A stretch of 64,000 nucleotides of DNA from CAXQUZ01 sp942491145 (GCA_942491145.1 CALOBC010000039.1:124001-188000), one strand, 5' to 3'. Positions 37,081-48,920 are shown, counted from the stretch's first letter. Numbers and translations are program-made. The notes: generated by a model not told the origin, from the sequence alone.

Positions 37081-40000
37081 TGCGTTCCGCTTCCCTTCTC
37101 GCCCTGCTCCTGGCGCCGCTGTCCGTGGGCCACCTGTCTTGCGCCTCCCCGGCAGGAGTGGCCGTGCCCGAGGACGGCGCCTTCATCGGCCCGGGCCCCC
37201 TCGACTCGGCCTCCCTTGGATTGGACACCGGAGGTTCGCCGCTCTCGGTCAGCCCTCGCTCCCTCACTCGTCGGGAGCAAGCGCAGTTCGCGCGCACCTC
37301 CACGGGCAGCCTACGGGCGCGCACGCCGCTTGGCCTGCGCGCTGAGGTCGACGCCTTCGGACTCGTGGTCCGTTCGGGGAGAGACTCTCTGGCCCTCGAG
37401 ACCGTGGCCTACGGCTCGGCTTCCCTGGGGCTCGTCCCCCTCCGGGCTGGAGCCCCCACGCTGCACGAGTGTGCGCCCATTGTCCGAGATGTGGCCCGCT
37501 GCTCCGCGGGCGTGGCCCGGGACCTCGGTCTGCTCACGGAATGGTGGACGAACAGCTCCGGAGGGCTCCACCAGGGCTGGACCCTGCACGCGCCCGCTGA
37601 CGACGCCGTGCTCGGCACCCACGACCTCGTCACCATCGAAGTCGAGGTCACGGAGGGCGGGGTCGTGGGTGTGGACCCCGACGGCCGCTCGGCCACCCTG
37701 CTGGGAAGCAGCGGCAGGGTCTGGCGCTACGCGGGCCTGTCCGCATGGGACGCCGACGGCGTGGTGCTTCCGGCACACCTGGACAGGGACCCGGACACCC
37801 TGCGGGTGGTGGTGGACACCGTGGGGGCACGCTGGCCCATCACTGTGGACCCGAGCCTCAGCAGTGAGGACAAGAACTCGGCCTCGGATGTCGCCGCCAG
37901 GGACTATTTTGGGAATCCCGTGGTTTTCGCCGGCGACATCAACGGAGATGGCTACGCGGAGCTGGCTGTCGCTGCAAGATACGACGATGACGGCGGTGTG
38001 GAGTCGGGCTCGGTGTATCTGTACTACGGCAGCAGCACCGGCGTCGCTTGGGCCACCGAGCAGAAGCTCACGGCCTCCAACCCGGCCTCATACAACTACT
38101 TCGGCAGCCTCGCCGGTGGCGTTGACTTCGATGGAGACGGATACGGCGACCTGGCTGTGGGCTCGAACAACCACGACCTCTACGGGACGAACGCGGGCCT
38201 GGTCTACGTGTACTACGGGGGCAGCACCGGGCTGGTCGCCAGCTCCGAGCAGCAGATCGCCGCTTCGGACAGCGCGGATTCCCTGCGGTTTGGAATTGAA
38301 CTGGGGGGGGTTGGAGACGTGGACGGCGATGGTTTCGACGATCTGGCTGTGGCCGGATCCGGCGGTGCCGGCGCGGTCTACATCTACTACGGAAGCGCGA
38401 GTGGCCTCGTCGCTGGCTCCGAGCAGAAGATCACTGCTTCAGATGGGAGCACAAACGACCGCTTTATTGCCATCAGCAGTTCGCGCTTTGATCTCGACGG
38501 CGATGGCTACGACGACCTGGTGGTGGGGGCAGAAGGCGACTCCGACGACGGGCAGGGCAGTGGGTCTGTCTACGTGTACTACGGGAGCTCTACTGGCGTG
38601 CTCGCCTCCTCCGAGACCAAGCTGACAGCATCGGACGCTGCGTCGCGCACCAGCTACGGCGGGTACGTCTCGGGCGCCGGCGATCTGAACGGAGACGGAT
38701 ACGACGAATTGATGGTTGGGGCCACAGCTGACGACCTCACTGGGTCTGTCTACATTTACTACGGCAGCAGCACGGGCGTCGATAGCGGCAGTGAGCAGAA
38801 GATCAATGCCTCGGACGCCTCTGCGTCCGACCGGTTCGCGGTCGTCGCCGGTGGAGGAGACCTGAACGCGGACGGCTACGACGACGTGTTGGTGGGTGCA
38901 GAGAGAGATAACGACGGGCGGGGAGCCGTCTACGCCTACTACGGCAGCAGCACTGGCCTGGATGCCTCCACCGAGCTCAAGGTCACCGCCTCCGATGGCG
39001 CGCCTAACGACTTCTTCGGGGCCTCGGTCGCAATGGGTGGCGACATTGATGGGGACGGGGTCGATGACTTTGCAACGGGGGCCTCCTACCATGATGACCA
39101 CGGCACCAGCTCGGGCTCCGTCTACGTCTACTACGGCCAGTGCGCCTCCGATGTCGACGGCGATGGCGCGTGCACGGACCTGGACTGTGACGACTCGGAT
39201 GCCACAGTCTACCCTCGGGCGTCCGAGGTAGTTGGCGACGAGATTGACCAGGACTGCGACGCTGCGGAGATCTGCTACGTCGACGCCGACGCCGACGGGT
39301 ACACGGACGGCAGCACCACTGTGGCCTCGGTGGACCTGGACTGCACCGACGCGGGCGAGGCTACGGCCAGCGTCCCCACCGGGGACTGCGACGACGACGA
39401 CGCCTCCATCAGCCCTGCCGCCACAGAGGGAGTGGGCGACGAGGTGGACCAGGACTGCGACGGCACCGAGATCTGCTACGCCGACGCCGACGACGATGGC
39501 TACACGGACGGCAGCACCACCGCGGCCTCCGACGACACGGACTGCACAGACCCGGGCGAGGGCACGGCCAGCGACCCCACGGGGGACTGTGACGACAGCG
39601 ATGCCTCCTTCAGTCCCGCCGTCGCCGAGGGGGTGGGCGACGAGGTAGACCAGAACTGCGATGGCGGCGAGGTCTGCTATGCCGACGCCGACGACGACGG
39701 CCAGACGGACGGTAGCACCACTGTCACCTCAACAGACACGGACTGCACGGACTCGGGTGAGGGCACCGCCGAGGACGCCACCACGGACTGTGATGACGGC
39801 GACGCGGACACCTACGCTGGTGCCCCCGAGGTGGTGGGCGACGAGGTGGACCAGGACTGCGACGGCGGCGAGGTCTGTTTCGTCGACGCGGACGGCGACG
39901 GCTACACCGACGGCGCCACGACCATGGCCTCCGTTGACGAGGACTGTGGCGACCTCCGGGAGGCCACCAATGCCGCCACCACGGGCGACTGTGATGACGA

Positions 40001-41027
40001 CGACCCAGCCATCCATCCTGCGGGCATCGAGGCTGTGGGCGACGGCATCGACGGCGACTGCGACGGCCTGGAGCTGTGCTACGCAGACCATGATCTCGAC
40101 GGCTATGTGGACGCCGAGACCACGCTGAGCTCCATCGATCTCGACTGCGAGGATGCCGGCGAGGGCGACAACACCACGCCAGTGGGCGACTGCGACGACG
40201 GCGACGCCAGCGTCCACCCCGCGGCCACCGAGCAGCCCGGCGACGAGGTGGATCAGGACTGCGACGGTGCGGAGCTCTGCTACGCCGACGCAGACGACGA
40301 CGGCTTCCCCGACCCGTACTCCATCGTGGCCTCCGAGGACACCGACTGCGGCGATGCGGGGGAGGGGACCGACCGGGTGCCCCTCGCGGACTGCGACGAC
40401 ACCGACCCGGCCATCCACCCCGAGGCAGAGGAGCTGGTGGCCGACGGGGTGGACCAGGACTGCGACGGTGCGGAGCGCTGCTACGCGGACGCCGACGACG
40501 ACGGCTACATCGATGCCACCAGCACCATCCTGTCCGCCGACACCGACTGCACGGACGCGGGGGAGGGAAGCGCCGAGGACGCCACGGGTGAGTGTGACGA
40601 CCGCAACTCCGCTGTGAACCCGGGGGTGGCCGAGCGGCCTGGGGACGAGGTGGACTCTGACTGCGACGGCACCGAGCTCTGCTACGTGGATGCCGACGAC
40701 GACGGCTACCCGGACTTTGCGCAGACCATCGGGTCCGGGGATCTGGACTGCCGGGATGCCGGCGAGGGGCTGGCCTCCGAGGCCGCGGGCGAGTGCGACG
40801 ACGCCGACGCCTCGGTGAACCCAGGCGCCGAGGAGATCGACGGGGACGGTATCGATCAGGACTGCGATGGCGACGACCCCGCTGCGCCCGTGGCTGAGGA
40901 GGATTCCCAGGGCAAGAGCCGGGGCTGTGCGACGGTCTCTGGGGCAGGCGCGCCCCCCGCATGGCTCGGGCTTGCCGGCTTGCTGGTGTTGTTTGGTCGC
41001 CGCCGACGCGGCGACGGGTTGGGCTAG
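37080..41027 (+). CDS. Giant FG-GAP / MopE-type surface lipoprotein C
   Basis: 1315 aa, start ATG overlapping the stop of B (TGATG). The leader ends GHLSC. The paralogue N-terminal domain (LTEWWTNSSGGLHQGWTLH, WPITVDP), seven FG-GAP blades (three with weakened calcium loops) and nine DCDD modules precede the GCATV / hydrophobic / GRRRR tail. With A and B it forms one 11.4-kb transcription unit. The three look like serial duplications whose module numbers have drifted (7, 9, 9). Confidence 0.85.
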   Translation: MRSASLLALLLAPLSVGHLSCASPAGVAVPEDGAFIGPGPLDSASLGLDTGGSPLSVSPRSLTRREQAQFARTSTGSLRARTPLGLRAEVDAFGLVVRSGRDSLALETVAYGSASLGLVPLRAGAPTLHECAPIVRDVARCSAGVARDLGLLTEWWTNSSGGLHQGWTLHAPADDAVLGTHDLVTIEVEVTEGGVVGVDPDGRSATLLGSSGRVWRYAGLSAWDADGVVLPAHLDRDPDTLRVVVDTVGARWPITVDPSLSSEDKNSASDVAARDYFGNPVVFAGDINGDGYAELAVAARYDDDGGVESGSVYLYYGSSTGVAWATEQKLTASNPASYNYFGSLAGGVDFDGDGYGDLAVGSNNHDLYGTNAGLVYVYYGGSTGLVASSEQQIAASDSADSLRFGIELGGVGDVDGDGFDDLAVAGSGGAGAVYIYYGSASGLVAGSEQKITASDGSTNDRFIAISSSRFDLDGDGYDDLVVGAEGDSDDGQGSGSVYVYYGSSTGVLASSETKLTASDAASRTSYGGYVSGAGDLNGDGYDELMVGATADDLTGSVYIYYGSSTGVDSGSEQKINASDASASDRFAVVAGGGDLNADGYDDVLVGAERDNDGRGAVYAYYGSSTGLDASTELKVTASDGAPNDFFGASVAMGGDIDGDGVDDFATGASYHDDHGTSSGSVYVYYGQCASDVDGDGACTDLDCDDSDATVYPRASEVVGDEIDQDCDAAEICYVDADADGYTDGSTTVASVDLDCTDAGEATASVPTGDCDDDDASISPAATEGVGDEVDQDCDGTEICYADADDDGYTDGSTTAASDDTDCTDPGEGTASDPTGDCDDSDASFSPAVAEGVGDEVDQNCDGGEVCYADADDDGQTDGSTTVTSTDTDCTDSGEGTAEDATTDCDDGDADTYAGAPEVVGDEVDQDCDGGEVCFVDADGDGYTDGATTMASVDEDCGDLREATNAATTGDCDDDDPAIHPAGIEAVGDGIDGDCDGLELCYADHDLDGYVDAETTLSSIDLDCEDAGEGDNTTPVGDCDDGDASVHPAATEQPGDEVDQDCDGAELCYADADDDGFPDPYSIVASEDTDCGDAGEGTDRVPLADCDDTDPAIHPEAEELVADGVDQDCDGAERCYADADDDGYIDATSTILSADTDCTDAGEGSAEDATGECDDRNSAVNPGVAERPGDEVDSDCDGTELCYVDADDDGYPDFAQTIGSGDLDCRDAGEGLASEAAGECDDADASVNPGAEEIDGDGIDQDCDGDDPAAPVAEEDSQGKSRGCATVSGAGAPPAWLGLAGLLVLFGRRRRGDGLG

Positions 41028-41119
41028 TGGACTTCGGCGATCTTTAGGCCCGGGGCTGGCCAACCGCGTTCGGGTCCCTTCAGGCCACGTCCCGAGCCAA
41101 AGGGGCTCGTCGTGGAACC

Positions 41120-41290
41120 GTGCGTCGCCGCCTCGAGCACCTGCGGACGCGCTCCGACGAGCTCTGGCTGGACACGCCACCGGTGACTCGCGGGAACCCG
41201 GCCGCGCAGAAAGACCTCATGGTTTGGGCGACTCGGGCCACCCAAGAGTTCTCCACTGGGGTCTCGCCCGCCTTCGGAGTGCGATGGGCT
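41120..41290 (+). pseudogene. Possible truncated gene fragment
   Basis: The frame RRRLEHLRTRSDELWLDT through QEFSTGVSPAF has coherent, third-position-GC codon use for about 55 codons, then dissolves where it meets the end of the leftward membrane gene. No family recognised, and no upstream part visible. Confidence 0.3.
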
Positions 41291-41296
41291 CGTGCC

Positions 41297-41677
41297 TCAA
41301 TACTTGAGTGGCAGGTAGCCCGGCGCCCTGGGGCTCCTGAGCCCGGCCACCGTGAGCACGAGCGCCCACAGGGCCAGGATCCCCCGACGGTCCAGTCGCC
41401 GCCGGCCCGCCACCGCCGCCATCACCAGCACCGTGTGGGCCGACCCCACCGGTGGCCCCCAGACCCAGGGGTCCAGGTCCACGCCCAGGCCCACCAGCTT
41501 GAAGGGCAGCCCGAAGGGGGCGAGGCTGTTGGCGATGACCCGCGGGTTGTCGTCGAGTAAGTCGCAGGCGATGCCGCTGGACACGGCGGGCAGGTGCTCA
41601 ACAACGAATGTCACGAAGAGCTCGGGGCCGGTGATGGCCAGGGTGAGCCCACAGAGCACCACCAGCCGCCACCGCAC
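41297..41677 (-). CDS. Small hypothetical membrane protein
   Basis: 126 aa. Three hydrophobic segments (about 4-26, 62-92 and 100-114) suggest an inner-membrane protein. No family recognised. ATG 41677. Its relation to neighbours is unclear; it lies between the giant-protein operon and a lipoprotein-leader ghost. Confidence 0.55.
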   Translation of the reverse strand: MRWRLVVLCGLTLAITGPELFVTFVVEHLPAVSSGIACDLLDDNPRVIANSLAPFGLPFKLVGLGVDLDPWVWGPPVGSAHTVLVMAAVAGRRRLDRRGILALWALVLTVAGLRSPRAPGYLPLKY

Positions 41678-41759
41678 CTGGCGAAGACCAGGGCGACCTG
41701 CGTGAGGGGGCGGGCCGCCGGCGAAGCGGGCAGGGCTCGGGGAGGTCGCGGTGGCCTGG

Positions 41760-41844
41760 AAGTCCAGGTCCGCGGCAGGGCGGCGGTGTCGGGCTCCGCC
41801 GTGGTGCAGGACAGGGGGCTGATGAGCAAGGTAAGCAGGGACAT
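41760..41844 (-). pseudogene. Orphan lipoprotein leader, ghost of a fourth giant-protein gene
   Basis: Reading leftward from ATG 41844, MSLLTLLISPLSCTTAEPD closely resembles the leader of giant protein B (SLLPLLLGSISCTTAQGPG). After about 25 residues the frame turns into unrelated sequence. It appears to be a 5' remnant left by deletion. Confidence 0.5.
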
Positions 41845-41963
41845 GGGGCGCAAGGGGGCTCCTGGGGGAGGGGACCGAAACCGGACCCTCGGAGGTGCGC
41901 CCCTGCTTGCTCAGGGTCAGAGGCGTCCAGGGGTGGGCAGTAGACGCCTACCCCTGCACGAGC

Positions 41964-44093
<2,130 letters not shown>

Positions 44094-44276
44094 GGAGGGC
44101 TCCCATGGACGTGGTGGCCGCCCAACTCTAGGAGACGCGCACCGACCTGCTCAGGGACGCAGGCGGTCAGGGGTGGCCTGGAATTGGTCACCCCCGCGGG
44201 GAGCGTCGGCGGCCACTCGGCTTGAGCCCTCGAGCCGAACCCGACTCGGCTCGGGGCCACGACAGGGAGTCCCGAC

Positions 44277-44936
44277 ATGCCCCGTGCCAAGAACCTCATC
44301 GTCGGAGGCGGCCCGGCCGGCCTCGTGCTCGCCCACGCCCTCGCCCGGCGTGACACCGTGGACATCACCGTGGTGGACCGGGAGCTCGATCCCTTCGAGA
44401 GCCCCCGCACCACCGACCGCAGCTACACCATCGACATCGCGGGCCAAGGGCTCAAGGCTGTGCGTTGCCTCGACGCGGAGGCGCGCTTCGAGGAGCGGCT
44501 CATCCGCTTCCGCGGGGTGGAGGTACACCGGCCGATCAAGCGGGTCTCGCCCTGGGAGGAGCCCGGCTGGACCGGCGCCCGCAGCGACATCCTCCAGACC
44601 CTGCTGCTGGACCTGCAGGAGAAGCATCCGGGCGCGGTCCGCTTCCGCTGGCACACCTCCGTGGAGGAGGTGGACGTGGAGACAGGCGAGGTGGTCATCG
44701 GCGGAGAAGCCGAGCGCTTCGTCCTCATCGTGGGCTGCGACGGTGCGGGCTCGGTGACTCGCAACACCATGGGCCGGGTGGAGGGCTTCACCACCGAGCG
44801 ATCCGAGCTGCCCAACTACTGCATGATGGTGGAGCTATGCCGGGCCACCGATGCCCTGGACCGCGAGTACCTGCACCTCATGAACGGCCACCCCTTCATC
44901 GTGGCCGGGGCGGTGAACGGGCGCGACAAGTGCAGA
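44277..44936 (+). pseudogene. FAD-dependent monooxygenase, truncated
   Basis: About 220 residues of a p-hydroxybenzoate-hydroxylase-type flavoprotein. The FAD site GGGPAGLVLAHALAR is at 9-23 and the DG motif (IVGCDGAGSVTRNTMG) near 150-165. At about 44,936 (GRDKC) the sequence switches into the serine-recombinase remnant in another frame, giving a nonsense Arg/Gly tail to 45,116. The C-terminal half of the enzyme is missing, so it is presumably inactive. Confidence 0.75.
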
Positions 44937-45354
44937 CCGGCTGACGAACCTCATCGACAAGGCGTACGAGGACAAGCTCGAGGGAGCCATCGACGAGGAG
45001 TTCTTCCAGCGCCAGCGGGACAAGTGGGACACCGAACGGCAGACCCTGGTGGAGACCATGGCGCGGCTCAACCGGGCGGACCGTTCAAGCATGGATCTGG
45101 CGATTGGGGTGCTTGAACTCGGAGAACGTGCATACATCCTGTATTCTCAGGCTTCGGCCTTCGAAAAGTGCCAACTGCTCGAATTGCTCTGCTCTAACTG
45201 CGAGATGGGCGGCGGAGTGCTTCGCGTGAGTTTGCGAGAACCCTGGTCAAAGCAGCGTTCTCTTGTGGATGCCATACCCAAAGGAAAAGCCCTTCTCGAC
45301 GAATCGAGAAGGGCTTGTCCAGAATGGTGGGCGATACTGGACTTGAACCAGTGA
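44937..45354 (+). pseudogene. Serine recombinase C-terminal remnant, copy 2, abutting tRNA-Val
   Basis: The frame begins LTNLIDKAYEDKLEGAIDE, includes NRADRSSMDLAIGVLEL and LREPWSKQRSLVDAIPKG, and ends CPEWWAILDLNQ followed by a stop inside the tRNA gene. It lacks the catalytic N-terminus. Ending a large serine recombinase within a tRNA 3' end is the usual arrangement for integrative elements. It is ~400 bp homologous to the remnant at 8.7-9.4 kb. Confidence 0.8.
45281..45315 (-). terminator. Intrinsic terminator of the tRNA-Val gene
   Basis: A 12-bp stem (agcccttctcga / tcgagaagggct, loop cgaa) is followed on the minus strand by TTTTCC. It lies just downstream of the tRNA 3' end. The same hairpin is found in R copy 3. 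Confidence 0.8.
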
Positions 45355-45399
45355 CTTCCACCGTGTGAAGGTGGCACTCTCCCACTGAGTTAATCGCCC
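45325..45399 (-). tRNA. tRNA-Val, anticodon CAC
   Basis: Complete cloverleaf: acceptor GGGCGAT / ATCGCCC, D stem ACTC / GAGT, anticodon stem CCACC / GGTGG with loop TTCACAC (anticodon CAC, reading GUG), T stem ACTGG / CCAGT with loop TTCAAGT, then A73 and an encoded CCA. Its last ~15 bases are the core of the R repeats. Confidence 0.95.
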
Positions 45400-45591
45400 A
45401 TAACAATGTCAACGTGGGTCAGAACACCCTCAACCGAGGGGCCCCGTCAACCCACACGCTTCGAGGGTGACCCCTCCGAAGTGCAGCCGCTTCTATGAAC
45501 TTCTCGCCCGCCCGTCAAGAGTGTTTTGGTCCGTCGGCCCTCCTTGCCCGATATGCTCCGCCACCACCGCCCACCTGGGCAGGAGGCCTCG

Positions 45592-47292
45592 GTGGACGAC
45601 AGCGGCCCGCACCACAACAACGACGTGTTGACCGTCTCTCCCGACGACAACCTCTCCCTGGCGCTCGCCGCGTTGGGACCGGCTGCTGCCCCAGATCTCC
45701 GCGATCCGGCCTGCGACAGTCGGCTGGTCCACACCCCCAGAGGGCCTGCCCTGAAGGTCGTCCAGAGCGTGGTTCAGATCCAGACTACCGACGCCTGGTG
45801 CCAAGGCACACTCGCACAAGAACCGCCCGTCGGACGGCTCGTGATCGCCGGGGCAGGGGACGGCCGCTTGCTCCAGGCCGCGCTCGCCGCGTGGCCCACG
45901 ACGCGCATCGTCCTCTGGGACGCCGACGCCGCCGTGCTGCGCCATGTTCTGAGAGAAGTCCCCCTCGCCGCGCCGATCGAGTCTGGCCGCCTCTGCGTCG
46001 TCCACGGCGTCCAGATCCTCGAGCTCGGCCTGGGCGAGGATGACCGTGTGGTGCCCCATCCCGTGCTCGGCCCGCGCTACCGGCGCCAGCTCGCCGCGGC
46101 GGCTGGGGCTCAAGGCCCCCGTGTGGTGGTCGGGGACGGCCAGCTCATGGCCGCTGATCTTGCCGACTCTCTCGCGGCCGAGGGGTGGGTGCCCTGGCCC
46201 TTGTCGCTCGACGGCGGCGACCCCGGTGCCCTCGCCCGGCTCGTCTCAGCCCTCGACGCCAAGCTCGTCGCCGTCATCAACCACATCCACGGGCTGCCGG
46301 AGCTCTGCGAGTCCCTCGGTGTGCCCCTGATGGTGTGGGAGATCGATCCCGCCATGGACCGGCCCCGCAGTCCCACCACAACTCTGCACCACACCCACAT
46401 CTTCACCTGGCGCCAGTCCCACGAGGCAGAGTTCCGCCGCGTGGGCTTTCCGGCCGTGCACTACCTGCCCCTCGCCGCGCCTTCCCGCCGCACGCGCCTC
46501 CAGCTCACCGCCAACGAGACCGCCGAGTTTGCCGCGCCCGTCAGCTTTGTGGGCGAGAGCATGGCCACCCGGGCCCGACCGGCCGCCCTCCAGGCTGTGC
46601 AAGCGGTCGCGGCGTGGCTGCGGCAGCGGGGCCGACCGCCCACCGAAGCCCCTCAGCTCGTCCAGGGCGTGCTCGACACCCAGCGCCAAGATCTCGACCA
46701 GTGGGCCATTCCCGGCGTCTTGCGTACCCGACTGCCCGGGCTGGATGCCCAGGGTGGGTCGCGGGTGTCGATGCTGCTCGGTGAGGTGGTCGCCGCCGAG
46801 CGCCGCCTGACCCGCGTGGCCGCCCTCGCCCCCCTCGGCGTGCAAGTCTGGGGCGACACCGGCTGGCAAGCGCTGGCCAGTCGAGGCGTGCGAGTGCGCG
46901 GTCGGGCAGGGCACTTTCACGCGCTCACCCGCATCTACAACGCCACGGCCATCAACATCGACATCGGCCGGCTGTACCAGCGGGACATCGTCACCATGCG
47001 GGTCTTCGACGTGCTCGCGTGTGGTGGCTTCGTGCTTGCCGACCACAGCGAGGCCCTGTGTGCGCTGCTCCGCCCGGGTGTCGAGGTCGAGACCTGGCGC
47101 ACCGTGGGCGAGCTCGTCGACAAGGCCCGCTGGTACCTCAAGCATCCCGACAACGCCGCGGCCATTGCTCAGCGTGGACACGACGCGGTGCATCGGGACC
47201 ACAGCATCCGCGCCCGGGTCCGCCAGATGCTCGCGGTGATGGACCTCTCAGCCGCTACTCTTCCAGATCCACCACTTCCATCTGGTGGCTGA
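45592..47292 (+). CDS. CgeB-like / group 1 glycosyltransferase
   Basis: 566 aa from GTG 45592, chosen because aggagg stands six bases upstream; the frame is open upstream to a TTG at 45526. The N-terminal part has a Rossmann-like start (LVIAGAGDGRLLQAALAAW). The C-terminal half fits the CgeB/DUF3880 pattern (INHIHGLPELC, ARIYNATAINIDIGR-like: YNATAINIDIGRLYQRDIVTMR, DVLACGGFVLAD). The family transfers sugars to surface polymers or spore/envelope proteins. It converges with the APS-kinase-like gene, overlapping by 38 bp. Confidence 0.75.
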   Translation: MDDSGPHHNNDVLTVSPDDNLSLALAALGPAAAPDLRDPACDSRLVHTPRGPALKVVQSVVQIQTTDAWCQGTLAQEPPVGRLVIAGAGDGRLLQAALAAWPTTRIVLWDADAAVLRHVLREVPLAAPIESGRLCVVHGVQILELGLGEDDRVVPHPVLGPRYRRQLAAAAGAQGPRVVVGDGQLMAADLADSLAAEGWVPWPLSLDGGDPGALARLVSALDAKLVAVINHIHGLPELCESLGVPLMVWEIDPAMDRPRSPTTTLHHTHIFTWRQSHEAEFRRVGFPAVHYLPLAAPSRRTRLQLTANETAEFAAPVSFVGESMATRARPAALQAVQAVAAWLRQRGRPPTEAPQLVQGVLDTQRQDLDQWAIPGVLRTRLPGLDAQGGSRVSMLLGEVVAAERRLTRVAALAPLGVQVWGDTGWQALASRGVRVRGRAGHFHALTRIYNATAINIDIGRLYQRDIVTMRVFDVLACGGFVLADHSEALCALLRPGVEVETWRTVGELVDKARWYLKHPDNAAAIAQRGHDAVHRDHSIRARVRQMLAVMDLSAATLPDPPLPSGG

Positions 47293-47881
47293 GGAAGGGG
47301 CCGTCCTCTTCGTGGGAGCCCGGGCGATTCTCCAGCAGCTCCAGAGCGAACATGCGCCTCACCAGTTGCTCGGCGGCGTCTTCCGGCGACAGCACGCTCA
47401 TGTCGACCGTGGCTTCGGGGTCCAGCGGGGCCTCGAAGGGCGCATTGACACCCGTGAAGTCCTGAATCTCGCCGGCCAGCGCCTTCGCCCAGTTGCCGGT
47501 CGGGTCGTGCTGCGCACACACCGCGGGCGGCGTGCTCACATGCACCTCAAAGAAGTCGCCCAGCTCGGTGCGGATGAGGTCCCGGGTCGAGCGCAGCGGA
47601 CTCACCGCGGAGACCACCGCGACCACCCCATTTCGCGTCAGCATCCGCGCGGCGAGGGCGTGGCGACGGGCGTTGAGATCCCGCTCGGCGACGCTAAAGC
47701 CCACGCTCGAACCCAGCGGTGTTCGCCGCAGCTTGCCCGAGTCAATGACCTCCACAGAGAGGCCCAGCACTCGAAGCTGCCGCGCCAGTGCCTCGGCGAG
47801 TCGCCGCTTGCCAGACGCGGGCAGTCCGGTCAGCCACACAGTGAAGCCGTGATGCAAGAGGACCCCCAGGTCGGCGCACAC
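47255..47881 (-). CDS. APS-kinase-like P-loop kinase
   Basis: 208 aa, the size of a stand-alone adenylylsulfate kinase. The P-loop is GLPASGKR (residues ~21-28), followed by the family block SVGFSVAERDLNARR and FFEVHVSTPPAVC. The usual DGD metal/substrate motif is replaced by DSG (IDSGKLRR), so true APS kinase activity is uncertain. No sulfate adenylyltransferase gene is near. GTG 47881 is taken as start, with aggtg upstream. Its 3' end overlaps the glycosyltransferase gene. Confidence 0.65.
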   Translation of the reverse strand: MCADLGVLLHHGFTVWLTGLPASGKRRLAEALARQLRVLGLSVEVIDSGKLRRTPLGSSVGFSVAERDLNARRHALAARMLTRNGVVAVVSAVSPLRSTRDLIRTELGDFFEVHVSTPPAVCAQHDPTGNWAKALAGEIQDFTGVNAPFEAPLDPEATVDMSVLSPEDAAEQLVRRMFALELLENRPGSHEEDGPFLSHQMEVVDLEE

Positions 47882-47930
47882 GGCGCACCTGTAGCGGGCA
47901 GTCTCCGCTGGGGCTACTGCCCGGCCTGCA

Positions 47931-48401
47931 ATGTGGCCTTCTCTCCCGCTCTCTCGACCTGCTGCCGTGGCCGCCTCCTGTGTGTTGGTCGGCTTGCTGT
48001 TGGCCCTTGGCTGGCACGCAGTGCACGTGCTGGGTGGGCGGGACCAAGGCTGGTCGGCGTGTGTGCGGGATCCGGTCGCCAACGCGGGCATGGCGGTGGT
48101 GCTGCCCCTCCATGATGTCGGTGTCTCCGAAAACAGTCCATCCATGGTCTCTTTGAGCCAGTCCTGGCGGAACATCCCGGTGCTGCCCCCGCCCGATGTG
48201 TCGCGCCCAGCGCCCGGCACCGTGGTGTCGATCGTGGGGACCTGCGCCGGCCCGCCCGCCCATGTGGTGGCCACGATGATGAAGCCCCATCCCCTCCGAC
48301 CGTGGAAGGAAGGCATCGGCATTGGGGTGCTGGCACTGTGGTTGCTCAGTCTGCCGCTCTGCTTGCGGCGAACCCCCGACGGGTGGGTTGCCCGTGGCTG
48401 A
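47931..48401 (+). CDS. Hypothetical membrane protein
   Basis: 156 aa with TM helices at about 8-31 and 127-145 enclosing an extracytoplasmic domain (SLSQSWRNIPVLPPPDV, VSIVGTCAGPPAH). No family recognised. Its stop overlaps the start of the next gene, a membrane hydrolase-like protein, so the two are an operon. Confidence 0.6.
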   Translation: MWPSLPLSRPAAVAASCVLVGLLLALGWHAVHVLGGRDQGWSACVRDPVANAGMAVVLPLHDVGVSENSPSMVSLSQSWRNIPVLPPPDVSRPAPGTVVSIVGTCAGPPAHVVATMMKPHPLRPWKEGIGIGVLALWLLSLPLCLRRTPDGWVARG

Positions 48402-48873
48402 CCTGTTGACCCATGCCTGTGTCGGCCTGCTCGTGTCTCGGGCATCGGACCGCGTGTTGTGGACGGGGGCCCTCGCCGGCTCGCTGCTCCCCGATGTGTT
48501 CGCCCGCGTGCCGCCACTGGCCCTGGGCCGCTTTGTTGCGCCGCACGTGGATCTGCCATCCCACCTGGCCTTGATGTTCATGCCGCTGCACCTCCCCGTC
48601 GGCATGGTGCTCAGCTCGGCGGGACTCGCTTTGCTGTTTGTGCCCCGGCAGCGCGCGGCCATGTTCTGGTCGTTGTTGCTGGGCATGGGTCTTCACATCG
48701 CGGTGGACTTGCTTCAGGACCACCTGGATGTCGGCTATGCGCTGCTGTTCCCGTGTTCACTGGTCGACTTTGAGCTTCCGCTGATGGGCTCGGAAGACTC
48801 CATCTTTGCGTTGCCGGTGCTGCTCCCCCTCACGGTCCTTGTGTTCTGGCGACTTGGCAAGCCAGCGCGCTGA
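48394..48873 (+). CDS. YdjM-type membrane-bound metal-dependent hydrolase family
   Basis: 159 aa from GTG 48394. The N-terminus carries the family pattern DLLTHACVGLLV then LAGSLLPDVF, with a His/Asp cluster (HVDLPSHL, HIAVDLLQDH) and four TM helices. The family is widespread but its substrate is not known. Overlaps the upstream membrane gene by eight bases. Confidence 0.7.
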   Translation: MADLLTHACVGLLVSRASDRVLWTGALAGSLLPDVFARVPPLALGRFVAPHVDLPSHLALMFMPLHLPVGMVLSSAGLALLFVPRQRAAMFWSLLLGMGLHIAVDLLQDHLDVGYALLFPCSLVDFELPLMGSEDSIFALPVLLPLTVLVFWRLGKPAR

Positions 48874-48882
48874 AGCAGGAGG

Positions 48883-48914
48883 CCCCGCCCCCTCACCGAT
48901 GGAGGGAGCGGGGA
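48883..48914. terminator. Probable bidirectional terminator
   Basis: An imperfect hairpin ccccgccccctc / gagggagcgggg between convergent genes (YdjM-like and the single-stranded DNA-binding protein). There is no clear T-tract on either side, so strength is uncertain. Confidence 0.45.
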
Positions 48915-48920
48915 GGACGC

